64,000 bases of DNA from Bacteroidota bacterium (GCA_016699695.1 CP065006.1:1922001-1986000), one strand, 5' to 3'. Numbered from the stretch's first letter, positions 34,158 through 43,376 are shown. Notes: generated by a model not told the origin, from the letters alone. Made by a program: numbers and translations.

Positions 34158-35084
34158 CTAAAGCAAGCCTTTTCGCGATATTCCTATGTTTTTTTCTTCG
34201 AGGTGTTCGCCTTCGGGTTCAATGTGAATGGCCACATCAAATACATCAGGAATTTCTTTTTTTAGCAGGTTTTCTGCACAATGCGAAATACGGTGTGCTT
34301 CTGCAAGGGTCATCTGCCCATCCATTTCGATGTCGATATTGATATTCTTTTTTGGTCCTATTTTTCTGATTCGCAAGCGATGCGGGTTTTTAACTCCTTC
34401 GATGGAATCGAGCAGCTGAAAGACTTTCTCATAAATTTCCTTGTCCACATTGCCATCCATCAATTCAACATTGGTTTGTAAGAATATTCGTATAGCTACC
34501 CACAAAATCCAAAGACTTACCAAAAGCGCTGCGATTGGATCTAACATGGGCAATTGAAACACATGGGTGAAAATTAATCCGACTAATACCGAAAAGGAGA
34601 TGAGTACATCGCTTTGCATGTTTTTAGCAGTGGCCAGTAACATGCCACTGTTCACTTTTTTACCCATATATCGCTGATAGAAGGCCAGCAGAAATTTACC
34701 TGCAATTGAAAAGCAAAGCACATAAATGGCAAAGGTTTCGGGAAGTGCATCGCTGGTGCCTGAAAGCAGTTTTTTTATCGAGACTATAGCCAGTTGCATA
34801 CCAGCAATGAAAATAATAAAGGCCAGCAAATTGGTGGCATTGGTTTCGGCTTTGGCAAAACCATAAGGAAATTTGAGGCTGGGAGGTTTGGAGAGGAGTG
34901 TAGCGATGTAAAGTATAAGTGTTGCCGATACCACATCGCCCGCTGAATCAATGCCATCGGCTAGCACCGACATACTGCCTGACCAGAAACCTGTAGTAAT
35001 TTTTGCAAGTGCAAGCAGGGTATTACCCCCTATGCCTATCCACGAGGCAGTTTGTATGGCTTTTATTCTTTTTTTTTCGTCCAT
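34158..35084 (-). CDS. Cation diffusion facilitator (CDF) transporter
   Basis: The frame opens at 35114; the ATG at 35084 (MDEKKRIKAIQTASWIGI) is preferred, giving 308 aa. Six membrane segments with the metal-binding ADGIDSAGDVV in helix 2 and KNMQSDVL in helix 5 (H/D-x3-D pairs), then a cytoplasmic domain (GPKKNINIDIEMDGQMT, HRISHCAENLL, VAIHIEPE). Exports Zn2+, Fe2+ or similar by proton antiport. Alone, convergent with dnaG. Confidence 0.9.
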   Translation of the reverse strand: MDEKKRIKAIQTASWIGIGGNTLLALAKITTGFWSGSMSVLADGIDSAGDVVSATLILYIATLLSKPPSLKFPYGFAKAETNATNLLAFIIFIAGMQLAIVSIKKLLSGTSDALPETFAIYVLCFSIAGKFLLAFYQRYMGKKVNSGMLLATAKNMQSDVLISFSVLVGLIFTHVFQLPMLDPIAALLVSLWILWVAIRIFLQTNVELMDGNVDKEIYEKVFQLLDSIEGVKNPHRLRIRKIGPKKNINIDIEMDGQMTLAEAHRISHCAENLLKKEIPDVFDVAIHIEPEGEHLEEKNIGISRKGLL

Positions 35085-35169
35085 GATAATTTTTTGGGGA
35101 ATGTAGGAATTCAAAAAACTTTTCGAAAATACAAACTATCTATGGAATTCAATCAAAGAGAGAAATGTA

Positions 35170-35177
35170 TATATTTG
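35170..35177 (+). promoter_or_regulatory. -7 box of the tRNA-Val gene
   Basis: TATATTTG is an exact TAnnTTTG box ending 11 bp before the tRNA 5' end, the expected distance. No TTG is found at the -33 position. Confidence 0.5.
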
Positions 35178-35188
35178 CAAAATTAGTT

Positions 35189-35263
35189 GGGCATTTAGCT
35201 CAGTTGGTTTAGAGCACTACCTTGACAGGGTAGGGGTCACTGGTTCGAATCCAGTAATGCCCA
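35189..35263 (+). tRNA. tRNA-Val (GAC anticodon)
   Basis: 75 nt including the discriminator A, without encoded CCA in full. Acceptor GGGCATT pairs with AATGCCC. The anticodon stem CTACC/GGTAG (35217-35221/35229-35233) holds the loop TTGACAG, anticodon GAC at 35224-35226. The T arm CACTGGTTCGAATCCAGT is complete. Confidence 0.95.
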
Positions 35264-35296
35264 CAACTCTTTTACATCTTATTCTTTTATCGAAAA

Positions 35297-35325
35297 AATC
35301 CCGGCAATTTTTTATTGTCGGGATT
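35297..35325. terminator. Hairpin terminator downstream of tRNA-Val
   Basis: AATCCCGGCAAT-TTTTT-ATTGTCGGGATT: 12-bp stem with one G-T pair, flanked by A-rich (plus) and T-rich (minus) runs. It ends both the tRNA transcript and the convergent M48 protease gene. Confidence 0.85.
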
Positions 35326-35346
35326 ACTATTTTAATGACTCTTTGT

Positions 35347-36186
35347 TTAGGGCAACAATGCTTTAAAAGACTGGTATTCACTGTCGAATGTTTGTCCGGT
35401 TGGGCTTCCAAGACTTTGCCATACTTTATCAATTTCATCAACTCTGTTAGAGCCCGAAGGGTGGGTACTTAAAAATTCCCACGATTCGCCCTCTTTTCCT
35501 TCCCCTTCGAGTTTTTCGAAAAAACCGGCTACTCCTCGGGGATCGTATTTCGCATCGTAATTGTTGCTGAGTGCTTCAGTGCCCGCAAGATAGCGCACCG
35601 AAAATGCATCGGCCTGGTATTCGTCTTCGCGGCTAAATTGCAAGGATGCAAGACCTGAACCTACGTCAGAAAGTATTTGCTCGAGTTGCGATTTATCAGT
35701 ACCAAAAAGAATAGAGGCAGCAAAGTTTACTCCATAGGCTTTTTGCATTTGCTGGGCAGCATGCCTTAAATCGGCATGGGCCATTTCATGCCCCATTACA
35801 CCAGCCACATTCGAGGCATTGTCGAGGTATTTTAACAATCCGGTATAGAAATAAAGGTACCCTCCTGGGGCTGCAAAAGCATTGAGCTCGTTTTTGTTAA
35901 TGATAGTGAGTTTCCAATCGAATTTGTCTTTGTATTTCAAAGGTTCTTCGGTATTGTCCAAAATGTCATCAACAATAGTTTGCAGGTAAGCATAGGCAGC
36001 CGCATTCTGCGAAGGATCCAGCACAGGATACTCGCTCGGATTGGCCCGAATGGTGCTGTCGAGTTGTTCGCCCAGGTCTACTTCCTGAGAGAGGGGCATA
36101 ATGATAAAGCCTCTTTCTTTGTCGCAATTAGATACCGACAAAGCTAAGCCGATAAGCATTGCGGAATGGAGTAATATTTTTTTCAT
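35347..36186 (-). CDS. M48 family metalloprotease lipoprotein
   Basis: The frame opens at 36198; the ATG at 36186 (MKKILLHSAMLIGLALSVSNC) starts a lipoprotein signal with lipobox VSNC, giving 279 aa. The zinc motif GHEMAHADLRH (H-E-x-x-H at about 133-137) and the later third ligand region FSREDEYQADAFSV (Glu) are those of peptidase family M48, outer-membrane-associated forms like LoiP/YcaL/BepA. Likely role: quality control of envelope proteins. Confidence 0.9.
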   Translation of the reverse strand: MKKILLHSAMLIGLALSVSNCDKERGFIIMPLSQEVDLGEQLDSTIRANPSEYPVLDPSQNAAAYAYLQTIVDDILDNTEEPLKYKDKFDWKLTIINKNELNAFAAPGGYLYFYTGLLKYLDNASNVAGVMGHEMAHADLRHAAQQMQKAYGVNFAASILFGTDKSQLEQILSDVGSGLASLQFSREDEYQADAFSVRYLAGTEALSNNYDAKYDPRGVAGFFEKLEGEGKEGESWEFLSTHPSGSNRVDEIDKVWQSLGSPTGQTFDSEYQSFKALLP

Positions 36187-36311
36187 CTTTTTAAGCAATA
36201 AATTTCTTGTAGTAACGAAAATAAGTTAAAATTGTTACTGATAGCTTTTTTAGATTTGTTTTTCTTTCAGCTAGTTTGCCGATAATTAACACCGCTTGGC
36301 CGATATTGTGT

Positions 36312-36341
36312 TTTGAGTAAGGGAGTTGGCCCTTACTTTTG
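36312..36341 (+). promoter_or_regulatory. Bacteroidota promoter for the LiaF-like/LytS/LytTR operon
   Basis: TTTG (36312-36315) and TACTTTTG (36334-36341) spaced by 18 bp match the -33/-7 consensus TTTG...TAnnTTTG, giving a start near 36348 and a leader of about 18 nt before the ATG at 36366. Confidence 0.6.
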
Positions 36342-36365
36342 GAAGGTAATTTTAAGCATAAAAAA

Positions 36366-37082
36366 ATGGAAAGAAGTAATACCAAAAAAAGGGTGATTGT
36401 TGGATTAATTGTATTGGTAGTTGGAGCCTTGCTTTTAATGCGCAATCTTGGAGTATATGATTATTTTATCAGCGAATACATTTTCAGGTGGGAGATGATA
36501 CTGATAGCCTTTGGACTTATCAATGTCTTTTCACACGAAGGCAATGGTCCGGGTTATTTGTTGCTACTAATTGGCGGCGGCCTCTACCTTCGTAACTACA
36601 TTGAATTGCCTTATGGCTTTAATTTCTGGCAGTTATTTGTGGCCTCTGCTTTCATTTTAGCCGGAATATTTATTTTAATGAAGCGAAAAAATCCGGTGCA
36701 TTGTGAAAGGCATTATCGTGAGAAAAAAGAAGGTATAGATACCATTGATGAGGTAGCTATTTTCGGAGGCGGCGATCGTACCATTGTGAGCGATAGCTTC
36801 AGCGGCGGAAAAATGCTAGCCATTTTCGGTGGGTCAAATTTTAACCTTACGCGATCGAAGCTGTTGCCGGGTAAAAACTATTTCGATGTATTGATCCTGT
36901 TTGGCGGGTTTAAGTTAATTGTTCCTGAGAACTGGAATGTGAAGGTAAGTGCCATATCGATTTTTGGAGGATTTAGCGACAAGCATCGTGTGCATACCCC
37001 TGATGAATCGAAAGAAGGCGAACCAGAACTGATTATAAAGGGTTTTGTAATTTTTGGTGGTGGCGAAATAAAAAGCTATTAA
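36366..37082 (+). CDS. LiaF-like membrane protein (DUF5668 / cell-wall-active response domain)
   Basis: The frame opens at 36339; the ATG at 36366 gives 238 aa. Four membrane segments (about 8-30, 45-60, 70-85, 90-110), then a beta-helical C-terminal half with repeated FGGG/FGGF motifs (VAIFGGGDRTIV, AIFGGSNFNL, ILFGGFKLIV, ISIFGGFSDK, VIFGGGE). This is the LiaF/VraT architecture, linked in firmicutes to cell-wall antibiotic response. It lies 23 bp before a LytS-type kinase and the LytTR regulator, so it could control their activity. Confidence 0.8.
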   Translation: MERSNTKKRVIVGLIVLVVGALLLMRNLGVYDYFISEYIFRWEMILIAFGLINVFSHEGNGPGYLLLLIGGGLYLRNYIELPYGFNFWQLFVASAFILAGIFILMKRKNPVHCERHYREKKEGIDTIDEVAIFGGGDRTIVSDSFSGGKMLAIFGGSNFNLTRSKLLPGKNYFDVLILFGGFKLIVPENWNVKVSAISIFGGFSDKHRVHTPDESKEGEPELIIKGFVIFGGGEIKSY

Positions 37083-37105
37083 CCAATGCTTCTATCGGGG
37101 AACCC

Positions 37106-38182
37106 ATGCTGAATCCAATACTAAAAAACAGGAAATACTCGCTGGCTTATTTATCGGCCTGGCTGCTTATTGCCTTCACACAGGTTGCTATTGTTTTATA
37201 CTTTTATCCGGGCAGCCTGTGGGTCTCGATTGGTGAAAGTGCCATATTCAATTCGCTTTACGCTATTATTGGAATTGGTATCTGGTATCCGGTATATTAT
37301 ACCGACCTGGAAAAAAACAAGATTACCAATTTTATTACCAACCACCTGGCTTCGAGTTCACTTGCCGTTGCACTTTGGCTTTGGTTGAGTTATCTGGTAT
37401 TGACAAGCTTGTTTAGTCAGATGCCTGATTATGTGCAGCATCTTCAAAATACTTTGCCCTGGAGAATAGGCTTTGGTTTTCTTTTTTATATTTTATTGAT
37501 ATCGAACTATTACCTGCTAATTTATTACCAGAATTTTAAGGAGAAGCTTACCCGCGAGTCGGAGTTAAAAGCCCTTGTGAAGGAGTCGGAATTGAATTCT
37601 CTGAAAGCTCAGATTAATCCACATTTTTTATTTAATAGCCTAAATTCTATCAGCTCGCTTACAATGATCAGGCCAGAAAAAGCACAAGAGATGGTCATCA
37701 ACCTATCGGAATTTTTGCGCTATTCGCTTTCAACTAAAAATGAAATACTCACCAGTTTCGAAGACGAACTTAATAACATCGAACGGTACCTAAAAATTGA
37801 GAAAATCCGTTTTGGAAAGCGCCTGCATGTGGAAAAGCACATTTCGGGTAGTTCGCTTAAACACGAGTTGCCTGGTCTTATTCTTCAGCCTATTATTGAA
37901 AATGCTGTAAAATATGGCGTTTACGAAAGCATTGATCAAACAGAAATCAGCATCGAAAGCCGCCAGGTAGATAATATGCTGGAAGTTGTTGTGCGCAACG
38001 ATTACGATCCGGATTTTTTGGTAAAAAAAGGTGCAGGTATCGGTTTGCGCAATGTAATGAGCCGTATGCGCATACTTTATGGTAGCGACGAATTACTCAA
38101 AATACATAAAACCGAAAACAAGTTCGAAGTGGTAATTCGTTTTCCACAAACTGAGAAAGAAAAACCGGTAATTGAATTGTAA
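37106..38182 (+). CDS. LytS-family sensor histidine kinase
   Basis: 358 aa. Four to five membrane segments in residues 1-150, then the His_kinase domain SELNSLKAQINPHFLFNSLN (phospho-acceptor His in NPHFLF), and the ATPase motifs ENAVKYGV and GAGIGLRNV. This is the LytS/YehU type that pairs with LytTR regulators. Follows the LiaF-like gene by 23 bp and precedes the regulator by 11 bp. Confidence 0.9.
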   Translation: MLNPILKNRKYSLAYLSAWLLIAFTQVAIVLYFYPGSLWVSIGESAIFNSLYAIIGIGIWYPVYYTDLEKNKITNFITNHLASSSLAVALWLWLSYLVLTSLFSQMPDYVQHLQNTLPWRIGFGFLFYILLISNYYLLIYYQNFKEKLTRESELKALVKESELNSLKAQINPHFLFNSLNSISSLTMIRPEKAQEMVINLSEFLRYSLSTKNEILTSFEDELNNIERYLKIEKIRFGKRLHVEKHISGSSLKHELPGLILQPIIENAVKYGVYESIDQTEISIESRQVDNMLEVVVRNDYDPDFLVKKGAGIGLRNVMSRMRILYGSDELLKIHKTENKFEVVIRFPQTEKEKPVIEL

Positions 38183-38193
38183 AAGAACAAGCT

Positions 38194-38952
38194 ATGGAAA
38201 AGTTAAGGACGGTGATAATCGAAGACGAAGAATTGGGTCGCGAGGTGGTAAAAAACTACCTGAAAGAAATAGACCTTGTGGAGTTGGTTGCCGAATGTGA
38301 AAATGGGTTCGAAGGCGCAAAGACAATCAACGAGCAAAAGCCCGACCTGGTTTTCCTCGACATCCAAATGCCCAAACTCAACGGGTTCGAAATGCTTGAA
38401 ATAATTGACTCCGCCAACCGGCCCGAAATAATTTTTACTACTGCCTACAACCAATTTGCCATTCAGGCCTTTGAGCTCAATGCCATCGATTACCTTTTAA
38501 AACCTTTTTCGAAAGAACGCTTTTTTGAAGCTATTCAAAAAGCTATCGACCGGCGGCGTACACGGCCACATACAAACAGTAGTGTGGTCTATTCTAAACT
38601 GGCGCAGCAACCAATTACCGAAACCCTCGAAAGGGTGGTGGTAAAAAGCAACCATAAAATACATGTCATTCCGGTAAGTAAAATTAAATACCTCGAGGCA
38701 CAGGACGATTATGTGATGCTTTACACCACCGAAGGAAAACACCTGAAACAGGGTACCATGAAATATTTCGAAGATAACCTGGACAGCAACGACTTCCTGC
38801 GCGTACACCGTTCGTATATCGTGCGCATCGACCAGGTGAACCAGCTCGAACCTTATGGAAAGGACAGTTATGTGGTGCGGCTTAAAGACGCTACTGCCAT
38901 AAAAATAAGCAAGAGCGGATTAAAATCGTTGAAGGAAAAACTTAATTTTTAG
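38194..38952 (+). CDS. LytTR family response regulator
   Basis: 252 aa. Receiver domain with the phospho-acceptor Asp in LVFLDIQMPKLNGFEML (about 50-65), switch Thr in IIFTTAYN and Lys in LLKPF; C-terminal LytTR DNA-binding domain (about 150-250: VVVKSNHKIHVIPVSKIKYLEA, HRSYIVRIDQV). Cotranscribed with the kinase upstream. Target genes unknown; LytTR regulators control envelope and bacteriocin genes in many bacteria, and the C39 cassette starts 400 bp downstream, but no LytTR site was identified there. Confidence 0.9.
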   Translation: MEKLRTVIIEDEELGREVVKNYLKEIDLVELVAECENGFEGAKTINEQKPDLVFLDIQMPKLNGFEMLEIIDSANRPEIIFTTAYNQFAIQAFELNAIDYLLKPFSKERFFEAIQKAIDRRRTRPHTNSSVVYSKLAQQPITETLERVVVKSNHKIHVIPVSKIKYLEAQDDYVMLYTTEGKHLKQGTMKYFEDNLDSNDFLRVHRSYIVRIDQVNQLEPYGKDSYVVRLKDATAIKISKSGLKSLKEKLNF

Positions 38953-38985
38953 AACTTTTGGCTTTGAGTTTCTATTTTCACTATA

Positions 38986-39168
38986 CTAAACAAGTTTTAT
39001 ACCCAGTACAATCACATCGTCTATTTGTTCCTTCTCCTTTTTCCAGTCATTCCATAAACCATCAAGTGCCGATTGCTGCTGCAACATCGGACAGGAATGC
39101 TGTTGTTGTAAAAATTCTTCGAAACGTGAATTCCCGAATTTTTTACCGTCTGGTCCGTTATGGCACAA
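38986..39168 (-). pseudogene. 3' fragment of a SpoIIE-type serine phosphatase gene
   Basis: 60 aa, read to the stop at 38986. NGPDGKKFGNSRFEEFL and the final EQIDDVIVLGIKLV match the very end of SpoIIE/PP2C-type phosphatases (D-D-x-x-V-x-G-I). In frame upstream there is a stop at about 39177, so nothing longer is encoded. Its mate is probably the 5' fragment at 43734-43943, with the cassette between. Minus strand, same orientation as that fragment. Confidence 0.6.
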
Positions 39169-39304
39169 GATGATCTAAAAAAAGTAAATGGATTTAAACG
39201 TCCAATTGAAGATACTTTACTTAATGTGTTCTAATATCGTTTTCGTTCAACAGAATCAAAATACAAACATGTATATTATATTTACAAGCTTTCGAAAAGG
39301 TAAC

Positions 39305-39330
39305 CCATTTAACGAATCAAATTTAAATGG
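39305..39330. repeat. Inverted repeat upstream of the C39 exporter gene
   Basis: CCATTTAA-cgaatcaaat-TTAAATGG, 8-bp perfect arms, 34 bp before the ATG at 39364. Could be an operator for a regulator or part of the cassette edge; no T-tract follows. Confidence 0.4.
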
Positions 39331-39363
39331 CTAAATGTTAAACATTAATTCAATTGATGTTAA

Positions 39364-41556
39364 ATGAAAAATGATTTTCATTTTATTCGCCAATTAGACG
39401 CCATGGATTGTGGACCTACCTGTCTACAGATGGTTACCAAACATTATAAGCGCCACATTAATCTGGAAACACTTCGAGAAAGGTGCAACATTACACGCAC
39501 TGGAGTCTCCCTGCTTAGTATTAGTGAGGCTGCAGAAAGCATTGGTTTTCGTACCATGGGTATTAGGGTTGGTTTTGATAGATTGGAACAAGAGGTAACA
39601 CTGCCTTTAATTGCCCATTGGAATCAAAATCATTACGTGGTAGTTTATGCTATTAAGAATGAAAAAGTATATGTAGCTGATCCAGCTTATGGCAAGGTTG
39701 TTTATACTAAAGCTGAGTTTATTAAATGCTGGGCAAGCACTGAATCTAATGATTTGCCAGTGGGAATCTGTCTTATTTTAGAGCCTACACCCAACTTTTA
39801 TAATATTGAAAATGAAGATCCCGACAAATCCGGGTTTTCATTTTTGTTTAAATACCTAAAGCCGCATAAAAAGTTTATTATTCAATTGTTCTTAGGGTTT
39901 TTAGTAGGAAGTATTCTTCAGCTGTTTTTTCCTTTTCTTACACAAGCGATTGTTGATATTGGTATAAACACTCATAATATCAGTTTTATCTGGCTAATAC
40001 TCATTGCACAACTTATGCTATTTATAAGTCGATTGAGTATGGAATTCATACGGTCTTGGATAATTCTTCATGTAAGTACCCGCATTAACATTTCCCTAAT
40101 TAGTGATTTTCTTATTAAACTAATGCGATTGCCTATTCGTTTTTTTGACACTAAAATGACTGGAGATATTATTCAACGTATAGAAGATCATTCCAGAATA
40201 GAAGAATTTCTAACTAACCAATCGTTAACTGTTCTTTTTTCTTTATTTAATATTGTCTTGTTTGGTGGAGTCTTGGCTTATTATAGCCTACAAATATTTA
40301 TGGTTTTTACCATTGGTAGTCTTTTATATTTTGTTTGGGTATGGTTGTTTATGAAGAGACGTCGCACTATTGACTATAAACGATTTGCCCAAATGTCTTC
40401 CGAACAAAGCAATCTCATACAACTTATTACTGGAATGCAAGAGATTAAACTCAATAATTGCGAAAAACAGAAACGTTGGGAGTGGGAACGAATACAAGCC
40501 AGGCTTTTTCATATCAATGTTCAGAGTTTATCTCTTAGTCAGTATCAAAAGTTAGGTGGGTTGTTCTTCAATGAAACTAAAAATATTATTATTACAATTC
40601 TTGCTGCCACAGCAGTGGTGAATGGAGAAATGACACTTGGTATGTTACTGTCGGTGCAATACATATTAGGACAGTTATATAGCCCCATAAATGATATAAT
40701 CTATTTTGCCCATTCAGCTCAGGATGCAAAAATTAGCCTGGAACGTCTAAATGAGATTCATAAGAAAGAAGATGAGGTAAACCTAAAAGAAGAACATTTG
40801 TCTGAGTTTATCGGAGCTAAGGATTTAAATATTAATAATTTAACCTTTCATTACGAAGGACCTCATTCTCCAAAAGTGCTCAATAATATTAGTTTCAATA
40901 TACCTGCTCAGAAAGTGACTGCAATTGTTGGAACTAGTGGCAGTGGAAAGACCACACTCATTAAAATGTTACTTAGTTTTTATGAGCCAAGTTTGGGCGA
41001 AATTAAAGTTGGCGAGACAAATATAAAACTGTTTAATCAGGGGTGGTGGCGCAGTAGATGTGGGGTTGTGATGCAGGATGGCTTTATTTTTACAGATACA
41101 ATTGCCAAGAATATTTCCATGGGGGATGAGATAATTGATAAGAAGAAATTATCCTATGCTTCTAAAATTGCCAATGTTCATGAGTTTATCGATACGCTGC
41201 CATTAGGTTTCAATACAAAAATAGGGCAGGAAGGCAGTGGGTTAAGTCAAGGGCAAAAACAGCGTATTCTCATTGCCAGAGCTGTATATAAAGATCCAGA
41301 TTTCATTTTCTTGGATGAGGCTACTAACGCATTAGATACCAACAATGAGAAAATTATTATGGAAAATCTAAATCAGTTCTTCAAAGGCAAAACAGTTGTG
41401 GTAGTGGCTCACCGCTTAAGCACCGTGAAAAATGCCGACCAAATAATTGTCTTGGATCGTGGACAGATAATTGAAACAGGCACTCATAGTGAATTAGTAG
41501 AATTAGAAGGTGCCTACTTTAGATTGGTAAAAAACCAGCTTGAATTAGGAAAATAA
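39364..41556 (+). CDS. C39-peptidase ABC transporter (bacteriocin/peptide exporter)
   Basis: 730 aa. Residues 1-130 form a peptidase C39 domain with Q10, catalytic C16 in MDCGPTC, H88 in QNHYVVV and D104 in VADPAYG. Then five to six membrane segments (about 160-420) and an ABC ATPase with GTSGSGKTT, SGLSQGQKQR, FIFLDEATNALD. C39 exporters cut leaders after a Gly-Gly and export the rest. The two tandem genes at 43377 and 43542 encode exactly such leaders. Base composition is AT-rich (15 G/C of 60 bases in 40201-40260 by hand count) against 50 percent in 38341-38400. Confidence 0.95.
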   Translation: MKNDFHFIRQLDAMDCGPTCLQMVTKHYKRHINLETLRERCNITRTGVSLLSISEAAESIGFRTMGIRVGFDRLEQEVTLPLIAHWNQNHYVVVYAIKNEKVYVADPAYGKVVYTKAEFIKCWASTESNDLPVGICLILEPTPNFYNIENEDPDKSGFSFLFKYLKPHKKFIIQLFLGFLVGSILQLFFPFLTQAIVDIGINTHNISFIWLILIAQLMLFISRLSMEFIRSWIILHVSTRINISLISDFLIKLMRLPIRFFDTKMTGDIIQRIEDHSRIEEFLTNQSLTVLFSLFNIVLFGGVLAYYSLQIFMVFTIGSLLYFVWVWLFMKRRRTIDYKRFAQMSSEQSNLIQLITGMQEIKLNNCEKQKRWEWERIQARLFHINVQSLSLSQYQKLGGLFFNETKNIIITILAATAVVNGEMTLGMLLSVQYILGQLYSPINDIIYFAHSAQDAKISLERLNEIHKKEDEVNLKEEHLSEFIGAKDLNINNLTFHYEGPHSPKVLNNISFNIPAQKVTAIVGTSGSGKTTLIKMLLSFYEPSLGEIKVGETNIKLFNQGWWRSRCGVVMQDGFIFTDTIAKNISMGDEIIDKKKLSYASKIANVHEFIDTLPLGFNTKIGQEGSGLSQGQKQRILIARAVYKDPDFIFLDEATNALDTNNEKIIMENLNQFFKGKTVVVVAHRLSTVKNADQIIVLDRGQIIETGTHSELVELEGAYFRLVKNQLELGK

Positions 41557-41579
41557 TTGGACTAGAAGCGTTTGATTTT

Positions 41580-42902
41580 ATGGAAAATAATAATAGTAAA
41601 GCTAACAATGATGATTTTGGGCTTATCCAGTTGCGCAGTGAGGAGGTAAATGAAATAATTGGGATTATTCCAAGCAGGATAGTACGATTTGGCATTTCCA
41701 TCATTACGCTCATAATCATCGGATTAATAATTTTTTCAATCGTTTTTAGATACCCTGATGTAATAGAAGGTGAGTTTTTTATACAAACCACAAACCCGCC
41801 CGCTTTCTTATTGGCTAAATCTACAGGTAAAGTACAATACATATTTGTTGCCGATAGCGACTCAGTAAAGGTCAATCAGCTACTTGCAATTATAGAAAAT
41901 CCTGTCAATTATGAGGGTTACCTGGCAATAGATTCCTTGGTTAAAATAGACAAAAATCCTCTAGATATTTCTCGCATTTGGGCTACTATTAATAAGCCTG
42001 TTTGCAGGTATGGCCAATTATATGATCCTCTTTCAACTTATATGAAGTCGATTGAAGAGTATCAGAACTTCAAAAATATTGATACTTATACTGCACAGGA
42101 AAAGCATATCAATAAAAAAATTAAGGATTTGCGTACGCACATTACATTGTTATCTCATCAGGTGGCCACTTCAAAAGAGAACCTTCGATTGGCAAATAGT
42201 TCGTTTAAGCGTGATTCAGTTCTATATAGTAATGATTATATTTCAGCTCTGAATTACGAAAACTCTCAAAAGGAACTAATAAATCAAAAAATTGCTCAGA
42301 CCAATGCAGAAATACAATTGTCCAATGTTAAGCTCACTCTTTCTGATTATCAACAAGACCTGATTGAGTTAGAAAAAAGTAAATTGGAGACAGAAGCTGA
42401 ACTTCTGTCTCAGATCAAACAGAACTTAAATAATTTAATCGGCAAAGTTTCTTCATGGGAAAATGATTTTTGCATTATCAGCCCTATTGATGGGGTGATT
42501 GCCTTTTCCAAAATATGGCAGGTAAACCAGAACATTTTACAAGGACAACATATAATGACTGTGGTGCCTTCAGGCAAATCAGCTATCGTTGGCAGGATTT
42601 ACATTCCTTTGCAAAGTTCGGGTAAAGTAAAACCCCAACAATTGGTCAATTTGAAATTTACAGATTACCCTTATAATGAATTTGGCATGGTCGTATGCAG
42701 GCTCGCTGCCCTCTCCACCGTCCCAGATTCTGTTTATATAGGCACAATTCTATTGCCCGATTCTCTGAAAACTAATTACGACATATTATTACCCTTCAGG
42801 CAAAATATGCAAGGGGTTGCTGAAATAATTACAGAAGATCTTTCCCTGGCAGAAAGAATTCTTTACCCCCTTAAAGCAATATATAATAAGCAAATACGAT
42901 AG
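41580..42902 (+). CDS. HlyD-family membrane fusion protein of the peptide exporter
   Basis: 440 aa. One membrane helix at about 35-55 (GISIITLIIIGLIIFSIVF), a lipoyl/barrel-sandwich half (LLAKSTGKVQYIFV ... VNQLLAIIENP), a long alpha-helical hairpin (about 150-290, with repeated Leu, Gln and Lys heptads) and the second half (DFCIISPIDGVIAFSKIWQV) with the later beta barrel. It is the adaptor between the C39 ABC exporter and an outer-membrane TolC-like channel, which is not in the cassette and must be supplied elsewhere. It follows the exporter by 23 nt. Confidence 0.9.
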   Translation: MENNNSKANNDDFGLIQLRSEEVNEIIGIIPSRIVRFGISIITLIIIGLIIFSIVFRYPDVIEGEFFIQTTNPPAFLLAKSTGKVQYIFVADSDSVKVNQLLAIIENPVNYEGYLAIDSLVKIDKNPLDISRIWATINKPVCRYGQLYDPLSTYMKSIEEYQNFKNIDTYTAQEKHINKKIKDLRTHITLLSHQVATSKENLRLANSSFKRDSVLYSNDYISALNYENSQKELINQKIAQTNAEIQLSNVKLTLSDYQQDLIELEKSKLETEAELLSQIKQNLNNLIGKVSSWENDFCIISPIDGVIAFSKIWQVNQNILQGQHIMTVVPSGKSAIVGRIYIPLQSSGKVKPQQLVNLKFTDYPYNEFGMVVCRLAALSTVPDSVYIGTILLPDSLKTNYDILLPFRQNMQGVAEIITEDLSLAERILYPLKAIYNKQIR

Positions 42903-43376
42903 TTTCTTTTATCTTATTTCTACAATCAGGGCAATACTATTGCTAGTTTCTATAGGGTATTGTTGCCCGATAATTGTAAATAGGTTGGCGGAGAGTTTTT
43001 GATGTATCATTCGCCTTATACAATTTGCAGGGGTAATATTTTCCCTGGCCAGCTTTTCTTGTCGATTTCAGGTTACTTGAATAATCTTAGTAATAGCATA
43101 AAGGGTATTGTAAAAGCATCAGAAACATTTTAATCGATTTATTCGTATTGTATTTAATTTAAATATAAAGAGTAGTGCATCACTTAAGACAATATGCGAT
43201 CACTTCTCAACTTTATGAACTATAGTCAGTTATAAATTACTAAATTAGTGTTATGCCCAATTTTTATAGTTGACATTTAGTTTTGCTAATTTAAAATACT
43301 TTTATAGATTTGATTTTTAACAAAATATTACAAATAAAGTTTTTTTGAATAATTAATAACCAAAATCTTACTTACA
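42903..43376. other. 474-bp leader region of the peptide genes
   Basis: Contains an imperfect hairpin with GGGCAA/TTGCCC arms at 42929-42968 just after the HlyD gene, without a T-tract, and the consensus promoter at 43282-43312. The rest is AT-rich and shows no further open frame. The peptide genes thus appear to have their own promoter, apart from the exporter genes. Confidence 0.6.
43282..43312 (+). promoter_or_regulatory. Consensus promoter of the peptide genes
   Basis: TTTG (43282-43285), 19 bp, then TAGATTTG (43305-43312), an exact match to the Bacteroidota -33/-7 consensus including spacing. The transcription start would be near 43319, giving a leader of about 58 nt. Confidence 0.75.

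Larger units (their letters stand above)
38953..39363. other. 411-bp gap with a pseudogene fragment and cassette edge
   Basis: Holds the 3' end of a SpoIIE-like phosphatase gene (38986-39168, minus) and about 190 bp of AT-rich leader for the C39 exporter, including an inverted repeat CCATTTAA...TTAAATGG (39305-39330). The cassette boundary should be near 39165-39180. A weak -7-like TATATTTA lies near 39270. Confidence 0.6.

Noticed and set aside
39160..39234. 24-codon plus-strand open frame (MAQDDLKKVNGF...)
   Set aside because: No ribosome-binding site, no GG leader, and it overlaps the pseudogene edge; most likely chance.
42929..42968. GGGCAA/TTGCCC hairpin after the HlyD gene considered as a terminator
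   Set aside because: The stem is interrupted by a bulge and there is no T-run; left as an unexplained structure.
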